Origin: Thermotogota bacterium | GTDB lineage: Bacteria > Thermotogota > Thermotogae > Thermotogales > DSM-5069 | Assembly (NCBI GenBank): GCA_029551145.1 | Contig: JAKPGA010000031.1 | Span: 1-64,000 of the forward strand | Reading direction: 5' to 3' | DNA: 64,000 bases | Shown: positions 36,695 to 46,789 of the stretch, in pieces | How positions within the stretch are numbered: the first letter of the stretch is position 1 | How the letters are laid out: each line of letters opens with the position of its first letter | Notes under the pieces: generated by a model | The model's input: the letters and a program-made list of their open reading frames with translations, nothing else | Database searches by the model: none | What the model was told of the DNA's origin: nothing | Made by a program: the position numbers and the translations under genes

Positions 36695-37337
36695 GAAGCT
36701 TGCATGTGAAAGTATGGTCCAGTTGATATCGAAATATCCCCAGTTGGAACTTGCGGGTACTTTTCGAACCGCAAAGGAATTCATGAAACACATAAAAGAA
36801 TTCGATGTGGTTTTTGTCGATGTAAAACTACCATCTGAGTCTGGTTTGAGTATAGCAAGAAGATTGAAGGGTGTCGGGATAGTTTTTGTGACCGCTTACG
36901 AACAATATGCGGCGCAAGCATTTGAAATTGGAGCAATAGATTATCTGGTCAAACCTGTTCGTGGTGAAAGATTTGCTTTGTGTGTTGAAAGAATCATTCA
37001 GACTTATTCTAAACCTCTTGTGAAATTACCGGTGAAGGAAGGGAAAGACATTTTGATGCTTGATTTTGATAAAATACTCTACATAGAAGCTCTTGGCAAG
37101 AAATGTATTGCCGTTACACCCGCTGGAGAATTCGAGGTTTATCGCTGGGGTATCGGTGAACTTGAAAAAAGACTGCCCAGCAACTTTCTCAGAACTCACA
37201 AATCCTATATATGTAATTTGGATAAAGTCAGGAGAGTGATTCGTGTTCCAAATATGGAAATAGAGTTGGATGATTCGAGCTTAATTCCTGTTTCAAGACA
37301 CTATCAGAGATTTGTCAAGTCTTCTTTATTCCTTTAA
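36666..37337 (+). CDS. LytTR-family response regulator
   Basis: 223 residues. The receiver domain (1-115) has VLEDE, the phospho-acceptor Asp52 in VVFVDVKLP, and DYLVKP with the conserved Lys. The LytTR DNA-binding domain (about 125-223) contains IEALGKKCIAVTPAGEFEVY, FLRTHKSYICNLDKV and IPVSRHYQRFVK, matching LytTR signatures. LytTR regulators bind pairs of 9-base direct repeats; such a pair lies about 16 bases after this gene, in front of cstA. It overlaps the partner kinase gene. Confidence 0.92.
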   Translation: MIKVAVLEDEKLACESMVQLISKYPQLELAGTFRTAKEFMKHIKEFDVVFVDVKLPSESGLSIARRLKGVGIVFVTAYEQYAAQAFEIGAIDYLVKPVRGERFALCVERIIQTYSKPLVKLPVKEGKDILMLDFDKILYIEALGKKCIAVTPAGEFEVYRWGIGELEKRLPSNFLRTHKSYICNLDKVRRVIRVPNMEIELDDSSLIPVSRHYQRFVKSSLFL

Positions 37338-37353
37338 GGTGCTTTTTTCCGCA

Positions 37354-37384
37354 TTTCGTTCCTCTTAATTTACCTTTCATTCCT
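37354..37384 (+). promoter_or_regulatory. Candidate LytTR operator upstream of cstA
   Basis: TTTCGTTCCT at 37354-37363 and TTTCATTCCT at 37375-37384 are direct repeats with one mismatch, exactly 21 bases apart (two helical turns), as LytTR regulators require. The second repeat touches a candidate -35 (TTGTTC, 37384-37389), the position of a class II-like activator site. Confidence 0.6.
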
Positions 37385-37410
37385 TGTTCAAATTCCTACC
37401 GTCGTAGAAT
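37384..37410 (+). promoter_or_regulatory. Candidate cstA promoter
   Basis: TTGTTC at 37384-37389 and TAGAAT at 37405-37410 are 15 bases apart, a short spacing that fits an activator-dependent promoter. Confidence 0.45.
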
Positions 37411-37442
37411 AAATTCTGGATCTCACGAAGGGGGTGACAAAG

Positions 37443-39188
37443 GTGAATTCATTGGTTCTTGTATTGGTCGCTTTCTTTGGCTACATAATAGCCTATAACA
37501 CTTATGGAAAATGGTTGTCAAGAAAGCTTTTCGGTTTAAGAGAAGATAACCCAGTTCCTTCTAAAGTTTTCAGCGATGGGGTTGATTACGTCCCAACCAA
37601 GAGACATATCCTGCTCGGACATCACTTTACAACAATCGCTGGCACTGGACCGATAGTTGGTCCCGCAATAGGTGTCATCTGGGGTTGGTTACCCGCTTTT
37701 CTATGGGTATTTTTGGGGCCAATTTTCGCTGGAGGTGTACATGATTTCGCATCTCTTTTAGTTTCTTCAAGGCATGGTGGTAAGACTATCGGAGAAATGA
37801 CAAGAGGTATTGTTTCTAATCGTGTAGGGGTAATATTTTTGATTCTCATTCAGTTCCTGCTATGGCTTGTTCTTGCTGTTTTTGCGATGATAATGGGTAT
37901 TTTGTTCGATATGTACCCTCAAAGCGTCTTATCCGTATGGATGGAGATACCGATCGCCATATGGGTAGGTTACATGGTCTACAAGAAAGGTAAAAAGGAC
38001 ACTGTTTTTTCGATAATAGGGTTGATCCTTCTGTATGTCTTTGCGGTAGTAGGAATATATTTGCCGCTGAAAATGCCAAAGATTGGTGGTGTTTCCCCTG
38101 TTGTAACTTGGATAGTGATCTTATTAGTTTATAGTTACTTTGCATCGGTTCTTCCTGTTCAAACGCTTTTACAACCACGCGATTACATAAATTCACATGA
38201 GCTACTGGTTTTGATGGCAGCTTTGCTTTTGGGAACACTTGTCGCAAGGCCTGAGATAGTTGCGCCTGCCTATCAGCAAGCTGCCGGTGCTCCAAGCATG
38301 TGGCCTCTTCTCTTTGTAACAATTGCCTGTGGGGCAATCAGTGGTTTTCACAGTCTCGCATCCTCTGGGACGACAGTTAAGCAGCTTGGAAAAGAGACAG
38401 ACGCACAGTTTGTGGGCTATGGAGGAATGTTGCTCGAAGGTTCGTTGTCGATTTTGATAATCGTTGCTGTTACTGCAGGGATAGGCATGTTCGGGGCAGG
38501 TAGTGCGGGATATCTGAAGTATTATTCATCCTGGTCCACGACTGCCGGTGCAGGTCTTGGTGCACAATTGAAAGCGATCGTCGAAGGCGCTTCAAACTTA
38601 ATGAAAGCGATAGGTATTCCCAAGGAATTAGGTGCAACACTGATGGCGATTTTTGTAGTCTCTTTTGCCGGGACAACTCTTGATTCAGCCACAAGAATTC
38701 AGCGCTTTGGGTTGGAAGAACTGTTCAGAAACAAAAATGGTAAGCCAATAGGACCGTTTGCAAACAGGTATTTCACCACCTTTGTTGTTGTAGCTGCTGC
38801 TTTTGCATTGTGCATGATTTCGCCAGACGGTCGAGGTGCTATGAAATTGTGGCCAGTGTTCGGAGCTCTAAATCAACTCTTGGCAGGACTCGCGCTGATG
38901 ATTGCAACTGTTTATCTTGCGAAGAAACGTAAACCAATTTGGCCAACGCTATTTCCCATGATCTTTATGCTTTCGATGACCATCTGGGCAACAGTTTTGA
39001 ACATAAGAAACTACTATAATGCGAAAAACTGGCTCCTTGTCTTTATCGCTCTCGTCACATTGATAATAGCCATATGGATGATAATTGAAGCTCTCATTTC
39101 TACTGTCAACGCGTACAGAAGAAAACAAATCTACCAGGAGCAATTTTCAAAAAGCGTGTCTGCTGGTACTCATGTTCACATCGACTGA
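37443..39188 (+). CDS. cstA: CstA-family carrier (pyruvate or peptide uptake)
   Basis: 581 residues with about 16 membrane helices. The CstA signatures DYVPTKRHILLGHHFTTIAGTGPIVGPAIG (split here as DYVPTKRHILLGHHF and TTIAGTGPIVGPAIG), FAGGVHDFASLL, GFHSLASSGTT and FAGTTLDSATRIQR are present. E. coli CstA and BtsT import peptides or pyruvate, and BtsT is controlled by a LytS/LytTR pair, matching the gene order here. GTG 37443 has GGGGGTGAC upstream and is preferred to the GTG nine bases earlier, which lies in that SD site. Confidence 0.93.
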   Translation: MNSLVLVLVAFFGYIIAYNTYGKWLSRKLFGLREDNPVPSKVFSDGVDYVPTKRHILLGHHFTTIAGTGPIVGPAIGVIWGWLPAFLWVFLGPIFAGGVHDFASLLVSSRHGGKTIGEMTRGIVSNRVGVIFLILIQFLLWLVLAVFAMIMGILFDMYPQSVLSVWMEIPIAIWVGYMVYKKGKKDTVFSIIGLILLYVFAVVGIYLPLKMPKIGGVSPVVTWIVILLVYSYFASVLPVQTLLQPRDYINSHELLVLMAALLLGTLVARPEIVAPAYQQAAGAPSMWPLLFVTIACGAISGFHSLASSGTTVKQLGKETDAQFVGYGGMLLEGSLSILIIVAVTAGIGMFGAGSAGYLKYYSSWSTTAGAGLGAQLKAIVEGASNLMKAIGIPKELGATLMAIFVVSFAGTTLDSATRIQRFGLEELFRNKNGKPIGPFANRYFTTFVVVAAAFALCMISPDGRGAMKLWPVFGALNQLLAGLALMIATVYLAKKRKPIWPTLFPMIFMLSMTIWATVLNIRNYYNAKNWLLVFIALVTLIIAIWMIIEALISTVNAYRRKQIYQEQFSKSVSAGTHVHID

Positions 39189-39210
39189 CTGAATGAGTTC
39201 TACCTTGAAA

Positions 39211-39238
39211 GGCAGGTCTGGGACCTGCCTTTTGTTTT
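39211..39238 (+). terminator. Terminator after cstA
   Basis: GGCAGGTC, loop TGG, GACCTGCC, then TTTTGTTTT: a strong intrinsic terminator 22 bases after the cstA stop, separating it from the ribosomal operon. Confidence 0.9.
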
Positions 39239-39248
39239 GAAAATGATC

Positions 39249-39257
39249 TGATATAAT
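39249..39257 (+). promoter_or_regulatory. Ribosomal operon promoter 1 (extended -10)
   Basis: TGATATAAT, an extended -10 box with consensus hexamer; the -35 region is not clear. Confidence 0.5.
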
Positions 39258-39336
39258 GAGAGAACTGCTCAAAGTTTCTTTGAAAATTGAAATGATAATT
39301 TCAAATCGTTGTTGTGAGAAAGGTTAAAACTGGTAG

Positions 39337-39342
39337 TATAAT
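39337..39342 (+). promoter_or_regulatory. Ribosomal operon promoter 2 (-10 box)
   Basis: TATAAT within GTAGTATAATG; a weak TTGTGA lies 19 bases upstream (39312-39317). An imperfect AT-rich dyad (TTTGAAAATT and AATTTCAAA, about 39280-39306) precedes it. Confidence 0.45.
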
Positions 39343-39373
39343 GAATCTTGCTGAGTTTTTAATTCTATTACAG

Positions 39374-39402
39374 TTGACAAAATGCTGTTTGTGTAATACA
39401 AT
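39374..39402 (+). promoter_or_regulatory. Ribosomal operon promoter 3
   Basis: A consensus TTGACA at 39374-39379 and TACAAT at 39397-39402 with the ideal 17-base spacer; transcription would start near 39409, about 28 bases before rpsL. The best promoter in the window. Confidence 0.8.
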
Positions 39403-39436
39403 CGGCATTTGGTGTGAAGTTGAAGGGAGGATACAG

Positions 39437-39811
39437 ATGCCGACCATAAATCAGTTGATCAGGCTTGGAAGAGGCCAGAAGATTGAAAAATCTAAGGCAC
39501 CAGCTCTTCAGAGCAATCCACAAAAGCGTGGTGTATGTGTACGTGTGACAACCATGACGCCGAAGAAACCAAACTCCGCTTTGAGAAAGATCGCAAGGGT
39601 TAGGCTGTCAAACGGTACAGAAGTTACAGCATACATACCGGGTATAGGTCACAACTTGCAGGAACACTCTGTCGTACTTGTGAGAGGTGGAAGGGTCAAG
39701 GACTTACCAGGTATAAGATACAAGATTATACGCGGCACGCTCGACACGGCTGGTGTAGAGAACAGAAAACAATCTCGCAGCAAATACGGAGCAAAAAGAT
39801 CCAAGAAGTAG
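39437..39811 (+). CDS. rpsL: 30S ribosomal protein S12
   Basis: Decoding-centre protein of the small subunit, 124 residues. [19 protein letters not shown], holding the Lys linked to streptomycin response in other bacteria, and [14 protein letters not shown] are conserved. ATG 39437 follows GGGAGG; the frame is open for 41 codons upstream, but that stretch contains promoter sequence. First gene of the str-S10-spc-alpha run. Confidence 0.97.
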   Translation: MPTINQLIRLGRGQKIEKSKAPALQSNPQKRGVCVRVTTMTPKKPNSALRKIARVRLSNGTEVTAYIPGIGHNLQEHSVVLVRGGRVKDLPGIRYKIIRGTLDTAGVENRKQSRSKYGAKRSKK

Positions 39812-39829
39812 TTTTAGGAGGATGGTTGT

Positions 39830-40297
39830 ATGAGAAGAAGAAGGGCAGAGGTAAGGGAAGTATCACCTGATCCAGTATATCAAGATGTATTGGTTGCAAA
39901 GTTAATAAACAGGATCATGTGGGATGGTAAGAAATCTGTGGCACAACAGGTTGTTTATGGTGCCCTTGAATATGTGAAAGAGAAATCGGGAAAAGATCCA
40001 CTGGAAGTCTTCCAGAAGGCAGTAGACAATGCGAGACCTGTTTTGGAAGTCAGACCAAGACGTGTAGGAGGTGCGACCTACCAGGTCCCAGTCGAAGTTC
40101 AAGAACCAAGGAAGACTTCACTGGCTCTGAGATGGATTGTGACGGCCGCTCGTTCCAAGAAAGGGAAGCCAATGTCGGTAAAACTTGGTGAAGAGATCCT
40201 TGCCTCCTATCAAGGCACAGGTGCAGCGGTCAAGAAGAAAGAAGATGTCCACAAAATGGCGGAGGCGAACAGGGCATTTGCCCATCTACGGTGGTGA
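39830..40297 (+). CDS. rpsG: 30S ribosomal protein S7
   Basis: 155 residues, binds the 3' major domain of 16S rRNA and nucleates 30S head assembly. Starts [19 protein letters not shown], contains [20 protein letters not shown] and [12 protein letters not shown], and ends NRAFAHLRW, all normal. AGGAGG precedes the ATG; 18 bases separate it from rpsL. Confidence 0.97.
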   Translation: MRRRRAEVREVSPDPVYQDVLVAKLINRIMWDGKKSVAQQVVYGALEYVKEKSGKDPLEVFQKAVDNARPVLEVRPRRVGGATYQVPVEVQEPRKTSLALRWIVTAARSKKGKPMSVKLGEEILASYQGTGAAVKKKEDVHKMAEANRAFAHLRW

Positions 40298-40308
40298 AAG
40301 GAAAAGTT

Positions 40309-42393
40309 ATGATAGAAATTGAGGCGCTTTACGTTCCGCTCGATAGGTTGCGCAACATCGGAATAATGGCTCACATAGATGCCGGTAAGACGACAACAAC
40401 TGAGCGCATACTGTACTACACCGGCCGTAAACATGCACTGGGAAGTGTTGATGAAGGTACAGCGACAATGGACTGGATGGAGCAAGAGAAGGAACGCGGT
40501 ATAACTATAACTGCCGCGGCTACCACGTGTTTTTGGAAGGATCATCGAATCAATATAATTGATACGCCCGGCCACGTGGATTTTACGATAGAGGTTGAAA
40601 GGGCGTTGAGGGTGTTGGATGGTGCGGTAGCTATCTTCGATGCAACTGCTGGTGTTGAACCTCAGACAGAAACGGTTTGGAGACAGGCGCAGAAGTATGG
40701 CGTACCGAGAATCGCATTTATGAACAAGATGGACAAAACAGGTGCGGATTTCTTCATGGCAATGAAGACCATGATAGACAGGCTTCACGCAAAACCGGTT
40801 GCCATTCAGATCCCTATTGGCACAGAAAAGGACTTTGTTGGTGTAGTGGACCTAATAAAAATGAAAGCGATTGTTTGGCTCAGTGAAGATGGCAGCGAGT
40901 TTTTGGAATCTGAAATACCAGAAGATTTGTTGGATATCGCTGAAGAAATGCATGAAGAGATGATATCACTCCTTGCTGAAGAGGACGAAGAACTAATGGA
41001 ACTTTATCTTGATGAGAAAGAGATACCTGTTGAAAGGATAAAAAGTGCTCTTAGAAAAGCAACAATAACTAACAAACTCGTGCCTGTCCTTTGTGGTGCG
41101 TCAGCGAGGAACAAAGGTGTACAGCCTTTACTGGATGCCATTGTTGACTACTTGCCATCACCCTTGGATATACCACCTGCCAGAGGGATGACGTTGAGCG
41201 GTGAAGAGGTAGAAATTCTTCCTTCAACTGAAGGTGATTTTGCAGCCCTTGCTTTTAAGATACAAACAGACCCGTATGTTGGCAAGTTGACGTATGTCAG
41301 GGTCTATTCAGGTAAGTTGGAAAAGGGTACCTATATCTACAACTCGACAAAGCAGATACGCGAACGTGTGGCTCGTCTCATGTTCATGCATGCAGATAAA
41401 CGTGAGGATGTTGACTATGCAAGGGCGGGCGACATAGTAGCATTGATTGGGTTGAGAAGCACAACAACTGGTGATACGCTTTGTTCGCAAGAAACTCCAG
41501 TTTTGCTTGAAAAAATAGATTTCCCAGATCCAGTGATATCAATTGCGATAGAACCAGTTACCCACGATGATGAAGAAAAGATGGTGAAAGCAGTTAGTGC
41601 TTTGTCTGATGAAGATCCCACCTTGAGGGTAACCGTTGACAAAGAAACAGGTCAGGTCGTGCTTTCAGGTATGGGGGAGCTTCATCTTGAAATCATCACC
41701 GATCGCCTTAAGAGAGAATTTGGTGTCAATGTTAGAATAGGAAGACCTCAGGTTGCATACCGAGAAACCATAAGACAATCGGGAGAAGCCGAGGGAAAGT
41801 ACATCAGACAAACGGGCGGACGAGGTCAGTATGGACATGTTATAATGAGGTTTGAGCCGTTACCTTTGGACAGCGATAAGCACTTTGAGTTTGTCAACAA
41901 AACGGTCGGAGGTGTCATTCCAAAAGAATATATCCCCGCGGTTGAAGAAGGTATACGGGAAGCCATGGAAACGGGCGTTTTAGCGGGATATCCTATGATA
42001 GGTATCAGAGCGGTATTGCTTGATGGTTCCTACCATGAGGTGGACTCATCAGAGGTAGCTTTCAAAATAGCAGCAAGCCTTGCGTTTAAAAATGCCATGA
42101 GAACCTGTCAGCCTGTTTTGCTGGAGCCCGTCATGCGGCTTGAAGTCATAACACCTGAGGAGTACCTTGGTGGGATAATAGCCGATTTGAATGCACGCAG
42201 GGCGCAAGTTGAGTCACTTGAAAGCCGTGCAAATCTCAGAGTGGTAAGGGCTTTTGTACCACTTTCGGAGCTTTTTGGGTATGCAACAACTCTCAGATCT
42301 CTGAGTCAGGGCAGAGCAAATCATATAGCTCAGTTTTCTCATTACAAAGAGGTGCCAGACAGAGTCATTGAAAAAGTACTGAAAGCGGTTTAG
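40309..42393 (+). CDS. fusA: Translation elongation factor G
   Basis: GTPase that drives translocation, 694 residues. G1 [10 protein letters not shown]3 DTPGHVDF and G4 NKMDKTGAD are visible, followed by the domain IV segment [11 protein letters not shown] and a C-terminal domain ending [21 protein letters not shown] 40309 has AAAGGA upstream; a GTG at 40291 would overlap rpsG and is less likely. Confidence 0.97.
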   Translation: MIEIEALYVPLDRLRNIGIMAHIDAGKTTTTERILYYTGRKHALGSVDEGTATMDWMEQEKERGITITAAATTCFWKDHRINIIDTPGHVDFTIEVERALRVLDGAVAIFDATAGVEPQTETVWRQAQKYGVPRIAFMNKMDKTGADFFMAMKTMIDRLHAKPVAIQIPIGTEKDFVGVVDLIKMKAIVWLSEDGSEFLESEIPEDLLDIAEEMHEEMISLLAEEDEELMELYLDEKEIPVERIKSALRKATITNKLVPVLCGASARNKGVQPLLDAIVDYLPSPLDIPPARGMTLSGEEVEILPSTEGDFAALAFKIQTDPYVGKLTYVRVYSGKLEKGTYIYNSTKQIRERVARLMFMHADKREDVDYARAGDIVALIGLRSTTTGDTLCSQETPVLLEKIDFPDPVISIAIEPVTHDDEEKMVKAVSALSDEDPTLRVTVDKETGQVVLSGMGELHLEIITDRLKREFGVNVRIGRPQVAYRETIRQSGEAEGKYIRQTGGRGQYGHVIMRFEPLPLDSDKHFEFVNKTVGGVIPKEYIPAVEEGIREAMETGVLAGYPMIGIRAVLLDGSYHEVDSSEVAFKIAASLAFKNAMRTCQPVLLEPVMRLEVITPEEYLGGIIADLNARRAQVESLESRANLRVVRAFVPLSELFGYATTLRSLSQGRANHIAQFSHYKEVPDRVIEKVLKAV

Positions 42394-42413
42394 GTGTGAA
42401 GGAGGGAGAATGA

Positions 42414-43613
42414 ATGGCTAAGGAAAAGTTTGTTAGGACAAAGCCCCACGTCAATGTTGGTACCATCGGACACATAGACCATGGTAAAACCACGTTGACA
42501 GCGGCAATAACAAAGTATCTCGCATTCAAGAATTTTGCTTCGTATGTCCCATACGATCAAATCGATAAGGCTCCTGAAGAGAAAGCAAGAGGTATCACAA
42601 TCAACATCACACATGTGGAGTACCAAACCGATAAGAGACACTATGCACACATCGACTGTCCAGGTCACGCAGACTACATAAAGAACATGATCACTGGTGC
42701 GGCTCAGATGGATGGAGCAATCCTTGTTGTCGCTGCTACAGACGGACCAATGCCCCAGACACGCGAGCACGTTCTACTTGCCAGACAGGTTAACGTCCCT
42801 GCGATGGTTGTTTTTCTGAACAAGGTCGATGCCGTTGACGATAAGGAACTCGTCGATCTTGTTGAAATGGAAGTTAGAGATCTTTTGACAAAATACGAAT
42901 TTCCTGGTGACGAACTCCCAGTCATAAGAGGTTCTGCTCTACTTGCCATGGAGGCAAATGATCCAAACGATCCAGCTTACAAACCCATACAAGAACTGTT
43001 GGATGCACTTGATAACTATATACCAGAACCAACCCGCGAAGTTGACAAGCCTTTCTTAATGGCTGTTGAGGATATCTTCTCGATTACTGGAAGAGGAACT
43101 GTGGCGACAGGAAGAATTGAACGCGGAAGGATTAGACCAGGTGATGAAGTTGAGATAGTCGGTCAAAGCTACGAGATCAAGAAAACAGTTGTCACAAGTG
43201 TTGAAATGTTCAGGAAAGAACTCGATGAGGGTATAGCAGGTGACAACGTTGGTTGTCTCCTAAGAGGTATTGATAAAGACGAAATTGAGCGTGGACAGGT
43301 TCTTGCCGCACCCGGATCTATTACACCTCACACGACGTTCAAGGCTAATGTGTACGTCTTGAAGAAAGAAGAAGGTGGAAGGCATACACCATTCATGAAG
43401 GGTTACAGACCACAATTCTTCATCAGAACTGCTGATGTTACTGGTGAGATTGTTGAGCTTGGTAACAACGCGGAAATGGTAATGCCTGGAGATAACGCCA
43501 TATTGACAATCAAGCTGATATACCCGATCGCAATTGAAAAAGGTATGCGCTTTGCTATAAGAGAAGGCGGAAGAACAGTTGGCGCAGGTGTAGTGGCTGA
43601 GATTATAGAATAA
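42414..43613 (+). CDS. tuf: Translation elongation factor Tu
   Basis: Carries aminoacyl-tRNA to the ribosome as the GTP complex; 399 residues. G1 GHIDHGKTT, the switch [14 protein letters not shown]3 DCPGHADY and G4 NKVDAVDD are intact. Domain 2 begins near residue 215 ([20 protein letters not shown]). GGAGGG precedes the ATG. Only one tuf is present in this window. A hairpin follows before rpsJ. Confidence 0.97.
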   Translation: MAKEKFVRTKPHVNVGTIGHIDHGKTTLTAAITKYLAFKNFASYVPYDQIDKAPEEKARGITINITHVEYQTDKRHYAHIDCPGHADYIKNMITGAAQMDGAILVVAATDGPMPQTREHVLLARQVNVPAMVVFLNKVDAVDDKELVDLVEMEVRDLLTKYEFPGDELPVIRGSALLAMEANDPNDPAYKPIQELLDALDNYIPEPTREVDKPFLMAVEDIFSITGRGTVATGRIERGRIRPGDEVEIVGQSYEIKKTVVTSVEMFRKELDEGIAGDNVGCLLRGIDKDEIERGQVLAAPGSITPHTTFKANVYVLKKEEGGRHTPFMKGYRPQFFIRTADVTGEIVELGNNAEMVMPGDNAILTIKLIYPIAIEKGMRFAIREGGRTVGAGVVAEIIE

Positions 43614-43620
43614 CCTTGGT

Positions 43621-43647
43621 GGGGAGCGATGCTCCCCTTGTGTTTTT
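43621..43647 (+). terminator. Hairpin between tuf and rpsJ (partial terminator or attenuator)
   Basis: GGGGAGC, loop GAT, GCTCCCC, then TTGTGTTTTT. The stem is perfect, the tail interrupted by Gs. No strong promoter lies between it and rpsJ, so some readthrough is expected; it may raise tuf mRNA relative to the S10 genes. Confidence 0.65.
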
Positions 43648-43671
43648 GCCAAGAAGGAGGGAACGAAATTT

Positions 43672-43980
43672 ATGCCTGGACAGAAAATCAGAATAAAACT
43701 TAAAGCTTACGACCACGAAGTTCTTGATGAATCAGCTAAGAAAATAGTTGAAGTTGCAAAGTCCACAAATGCGAAGATCTCAGGTCCAATACCTTTACCA
43801 ACGGAGAGATCTTTGTACGTGGTGCTCAGATCGCCACACAAACATAAAGACTCGAGAGAGCAGTTCGAAAAACGGGTTCACAAGAGATTGATAGATATAA
43901 TTGAGCCATCTCCGAAAACAATCGACGCCTTGATGAAGATAAACCTCCCAGCAGGGGTCGACGTGGAGATCAAACTCTAA
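43672..43980 (+). CDS. rpsJ: 30S ribosomal protein S10
   Basis: 102 residues, also the NusE factor in antitermination. [21 protein letters not shown] is the conserved start (seen as [12 protein letters not shown] and LDESAKKI); [26 protein letters not shown] carries the rRNA-binding loop ([18 protein letters not shown]). GGAGGG upstream. First gene of the S10 part, 58 bases after tuf. Confidence 0.97.
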   Translation: MPGQKIRIKLKAYDHEVLDESAKKIVEVAKSTNAKISGPIPLPTERSLYVVLRSPHKHKDSREQFEKRVHKRLIDIIEPSPKTIDALMKINLPAGVDVEIKL

Positions 43981-43999
43981 TCGTCGGAGGTGTATTGCG

Positions 44000-44632
44000 A
44001 TGAAAATGCTGCTTGGAAAGAAATTGGGAATGACCCGGCTTTTTAAAGAGGACACGGTTGTACCTGTTACAGTTATTCAAGCAGGTCCGTGTTATGTTGT
44101 TCAAAAAAAGACACCACAGGTTGATGGCTACTGTGCTGTTCAGCTTGGTTTCGATAGTGTCAAGAAGCTGAATAAACCAAGTGAAGGGCACTTCAAGAAA
44201 GCTCAGGTGAAACCTCTGAGATTTCTGAGAGAAATGAGGATTGACGATGAAAAGGAATTAGCGTCGTATGAAATTGGTCAGCAGATAAAAGTGGATCAGT
44301 TTCAGATTGGTGAAAGGGTAGATGTGATAGGTTGGACGAAAGGTAGAGGATTTTCTGGCGCAATGAAACGCTGGGGGTTCTCTGGCGGTCCTCGTGCACA
44401 TGGCGCGAAGTTTCACAGAGAACTTGGTTCTTTGGGTCAACACACAGAACCAGCGAAGATTTTCAAGGGTAAGAAGATGCCAGGGAGATATGGTAACGAG
44501 CGTATCACAATACACAACCTTGAAGTTGTCAAACTCGACGTCGAGAACAACCTGATAGCACTCAAAGGTTCAGTCCCAGGAGCGAGGGGGAGCCTGGTAC
44601 TCATTAGAAGCCCCAGGAAAACCCGAAAATGA
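44000..44632 (+). CDS. rplC: 50S ribosomal protein L3
   Basis: 210 residues, one of the first proteins to bind 23S rRNA. Begins MLLGKKLGMTRLF; GWTKGRGFSGAMKRWGF and PGRYGNERITIHNL are the family signatures near the peptidyl transferase loop. GGAGGTG lies ahead of the ATG. Confidence 0.97.
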   Translation: MKMLLGKKLGMTRLFKEDTVVPVTVIQAGPCYVVQKKTPQVDGYCAVQLGFDSVKKLNKPSEGHFKKAQVKPLRFLREMRIDDEKELASYEIGQQIKVDQFQIGERVDVIGWTKGRGFSGAMKRWGFSGGPRAHGAKFHRELGSLGQHTEPAKIFKGKKMPGRYGNERITIHNLEVVKLDVENNLIALKGSVPGARGSLVLIRSPRKTRK

Positions 44633-44652
44633 ACCACAAGGAGGAATAAAAA

Positions 44653-45333
44653 ATGGCTCTTGTAGATCTCTACAATATGAAAGGTCAAAAGATCGGAACA
44701 CAAGAATTGAAGGACGATGTCTTTAACATCGATCCCAATCTTGATGTGATGTGGAGATATGTAGACTATCAACTGTCTGCAAGAAGATCAGGTACGGCTT
44801 CAACAAAGACCCGAGCAGAAGTAAGTGGTGGAGGCAGAAAGCCTTGGCCACAAAAACATACTGGTCGTGCAAGGCATGGTTCGACAAGATCACCTATTTG
44901 GAGGCACGGCGGAATTGCCCATGGCCCACAACCAAAGAGCTGGGCGAAACGATTACCAAAAAAGATGCGAAAACTTGCATTGAAATCGGCTTTATCACAG
45001 AGATTCAGAGAAGGCAATCTGATAGTTTTGGATGATATGAAATTCGACACGCCAAAGGCGAAAAATATGAGGCAAGTCCTTGAAAGTTTGCAGCTAAAGG
45101 ACAAAAAAGTACTCTTTGTACTTCCATGGAAAAGACCCGAGTATGACCATGTGAGATTGTCTTGTCGCAACATACCGGGACTGAAGGCGATCATTGCCGA
45201 TAATCCAGGGGTGACACGCGAGGAAGAGACTGCAGTAAGAATTGACGGGTTGAACGTGTACGATATACTCAATCACGAGAAAGTAGTTTTGACACGCGAT
45301 ACCGTTGCAAAGATTGAGGAGGTGCTGGGATGA
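44653..45333 (+). CDS. rplD: 50S ribosomal protein L4
   Basis: 226 residues. The exit-tunnel loop contains [24 protein letters not shown] and [15 protein letters not shown] in pieces typical of the family. In E. coli L4 represses its own operon by binding the S10 leader; no such leader was recognised here. GGAGG precedes the ATG. The stop overlaps rplW by ATGA. Confidence 0.96.
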   Translation: MALVDLYNMKGQKIGTQELKDDVFNIDPNLDVMWRYVDYQLSARRSGTASTKTRAEVSGGGRKPWPQKHTGRARHGSTRSPIWRHGGIAHGPQPKSWAKRLPKKMRKLALKSALSQRFREGNLIVLDDMKFDTPKAKNMRQVLESLQLKDKKVLFVLPWKRPEYDHVRLSCRNIPGLKAIIADNPGVTREEETAVRIDGLNVYDILNHEKVVLTRDTVAKIEEVLG

Positions 45334-45632
45334 ACCAGCAAAAACTCACACCCTACGATGTTTTGACAAGGCCTCTTTTGACTGAAAAAACAACCCTTGC
45401 CAGGGAAGGTCGAAAGTATGCCTTCGAAGTCAACCCGCTGGCAAACAAGAATCTTGTTAAAGATGCGGTTGAAACGCTTTTCAAGGTAAAGGTAGATAGA
45501 GTAAACATCTCTGTAGTCAAACCAAAACCAAAAAGAAGAGGTAGGTTCGAAGGTAAAACAAGAGGCTGGAAAAAGGCTGTTGTTACGCTAAAAGAGGGCT
45601 ACAGTATCAAAGAACTCGAGGGCCAGCAGTAA
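45330..45632 (+). CDS. rplW: 50S ribosomal protein L23
   Basis: 100 residues; lies at the tunnel exit where trigger factor and SRP dock. RPLLTEKTT and [20 protein letters not shown] are the conserved segments; the basic loop [20 protein letters not shown] is normal. Start ATG overlaps the rplD stop, with GGAGGTG upstream. Confidence 0.96.
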   Translation: MNQQKLTPYDVLTRPLLTEKTTLAREGRKYAFEVNPLANKNLVKDAVETLFKVKVDRVNISVVKPKPKRRGRFEGKTRGWKKAVVTLKEGYSIKELEGQQ

Positions 45633-45647
45633 GAGAGGTGAAAAAAC

Positions 45648-46475
45648 ATGGGTTTGAAAAAACATAAACCGACATCACCAGCCATTCGATTCATGCTAAC
45701 GCCCGACTTCTCTGAGATAACAAAAGATCTGCCAGAGAAATCGCTTCTCGCACCGTTGAAGAAAACGGGTGGCCGGAATCATTACGGGAGAACCACAGTT
45801 AGATTTAGAGGCGGCGGACACAAGAGAAGATACCGTCTGATAGATTTCAAGAGGGACAAAGTTGGGATACCTGCCAAGGTTATGTCTATCGAGTATGATC
45901 CCAACAGGTCTGCAAGAATTGCATTGCTCGTCTATGCTGACGGAGAAAAACGGTACATTTTGGCACCTAACAGCCTACAGGTTGGAGATGTCTTGATGAG
46001 CGGACCCGATGCTGAGATCAAAGCCGGAAATGCTTTGCCTCTTGAGAATATCCCGCTGGGTACTCTGATTCACAACATAGAAGTTAGGCCAGGTTCGGGA
46101 GGAAAGATAGCGAGATCAGCCGGGGTTTCATGCCAGCTGATGGCAAAGGAAGGGAATTATGCTCTTCTGAAAATGCCATCGGGTGAGCTCAGGAAGGTAC
46201 ACATAAAGTGCTATGCAACAGTTGGTATTGTAGGTAATGAAGACCACAAGAACGAAATCTCGGGCAAAGCCGGCAGAACACGCTGGCTCGGTAGAAGGCC
46301 GCATGTACGTGCAATGGTGATGAATCCAGTTGATCATCCTATGGGTGGTGGAGAAGGAAGAGGAAAAGGACAGCATCCTGTCACACCTTGGGGTATGCCA
46401 ACGAAAGGATACAAGACAAGACGCGGTCGAAGACCTTCTGACAGATTCATCGTAAGAAGACGCAACCAGGGATGA
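45648..46475 (+). CDS. rplB: 50S ribosomal protein L2
   Basis: 275 residues; needed for subunit joining and peptidyl transfer. [23 protein letters not shown] (given here as [18 protein letters not shown]) starts the rRNA-binding region, and [20 protein letters not shown] (conserved His in [14 protein letters not shown]) is near the C-terminus. GAGGTG upstream of the ATG. Confidence 0.97.
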   Translation: MGLKKHKPTSPAIRFMLTPDFSEITKDLPEKSLLAPLKKTGGRNHYGRTTVRFRGGGHKRRYRLIDFKRDKVGIPAKVMSIEYDPNRSARIALLVYADGEKRYILAPNSLQVGDVLMSGPDAEIKAGNALPLENIPLGTLIHNIEVRPGSGGKIARSAGVSCQLMAKEGNYALLKMPSGELRKVHIKCYATVGIVGNEDHKNEISGKAGRTRWLGRRPHVRAMVMNPVDHPMGGGEGRGKGQHPVTPWGMPTKGYKTRRGRRPSDRFIVRRRNQG

Positions 46476-46488
46476 GGAGGTGTGATGA

Positions 46489-46776
46489 ATGGCACGTTCT
46501 CAGAAAAAAGGACCTTATGTCGATATCAAGCTTTTGAAGAAAATTAGGATGCTCAATGAAAGTGGAGAAAAGAAAATCGTTAAAACCTGGAGTAGATCTT
46601 CAACAATTGTGCCAGAGATGGTCGGACACACAATAGCGGTTCACAATGGTTTGAAACACGTTCCAGTCTACATAACTGAGAACATGGTTGGACATAGACT
46701 TGGTGAATTTGCCCCCACCAGAAGGTTTGGTGGCCATGCAGAGAAAAAGGCTGCTACAAAGGGCCAGGTGAAATGA
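46489..46776 (+). CDS. rpsS: 30S ribosomal protein S19
   Basis: 95 residues. [24 protein letters not shown]-like [17 protein letters not shown], and [13 protein letters not shown] are the standard motifs of this head-domain protein that pairs with S13. GGAGGTGTG precedes the start. Confidence 0.97.
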   Translation: MARSQKKGPYVDIKLLKKIRMLNESGEKKIVKTWSRSSTIVPEMVGHTIAVHNGLKHVPVYITENMVGHRLGEFAPTRRFGGHAEKKAATKGQVK

Positions 46777-46789
46777 GGAGGGAACTTTG

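Noticed and set aside
39314-39436. 41-codon N-terminal extension of S12
   Set aside because: It would be translated across promoters 2 and 3, while ATG 39437 has a strong ribosome site and the normal S12 start.
39211-39436. S10/L4-type or S12/S7-type autoregulatory leader
   Set aside because: The leader from promoter 3 is only about 28 bases and shows no structure resembling known ribosomal protein binding sites.
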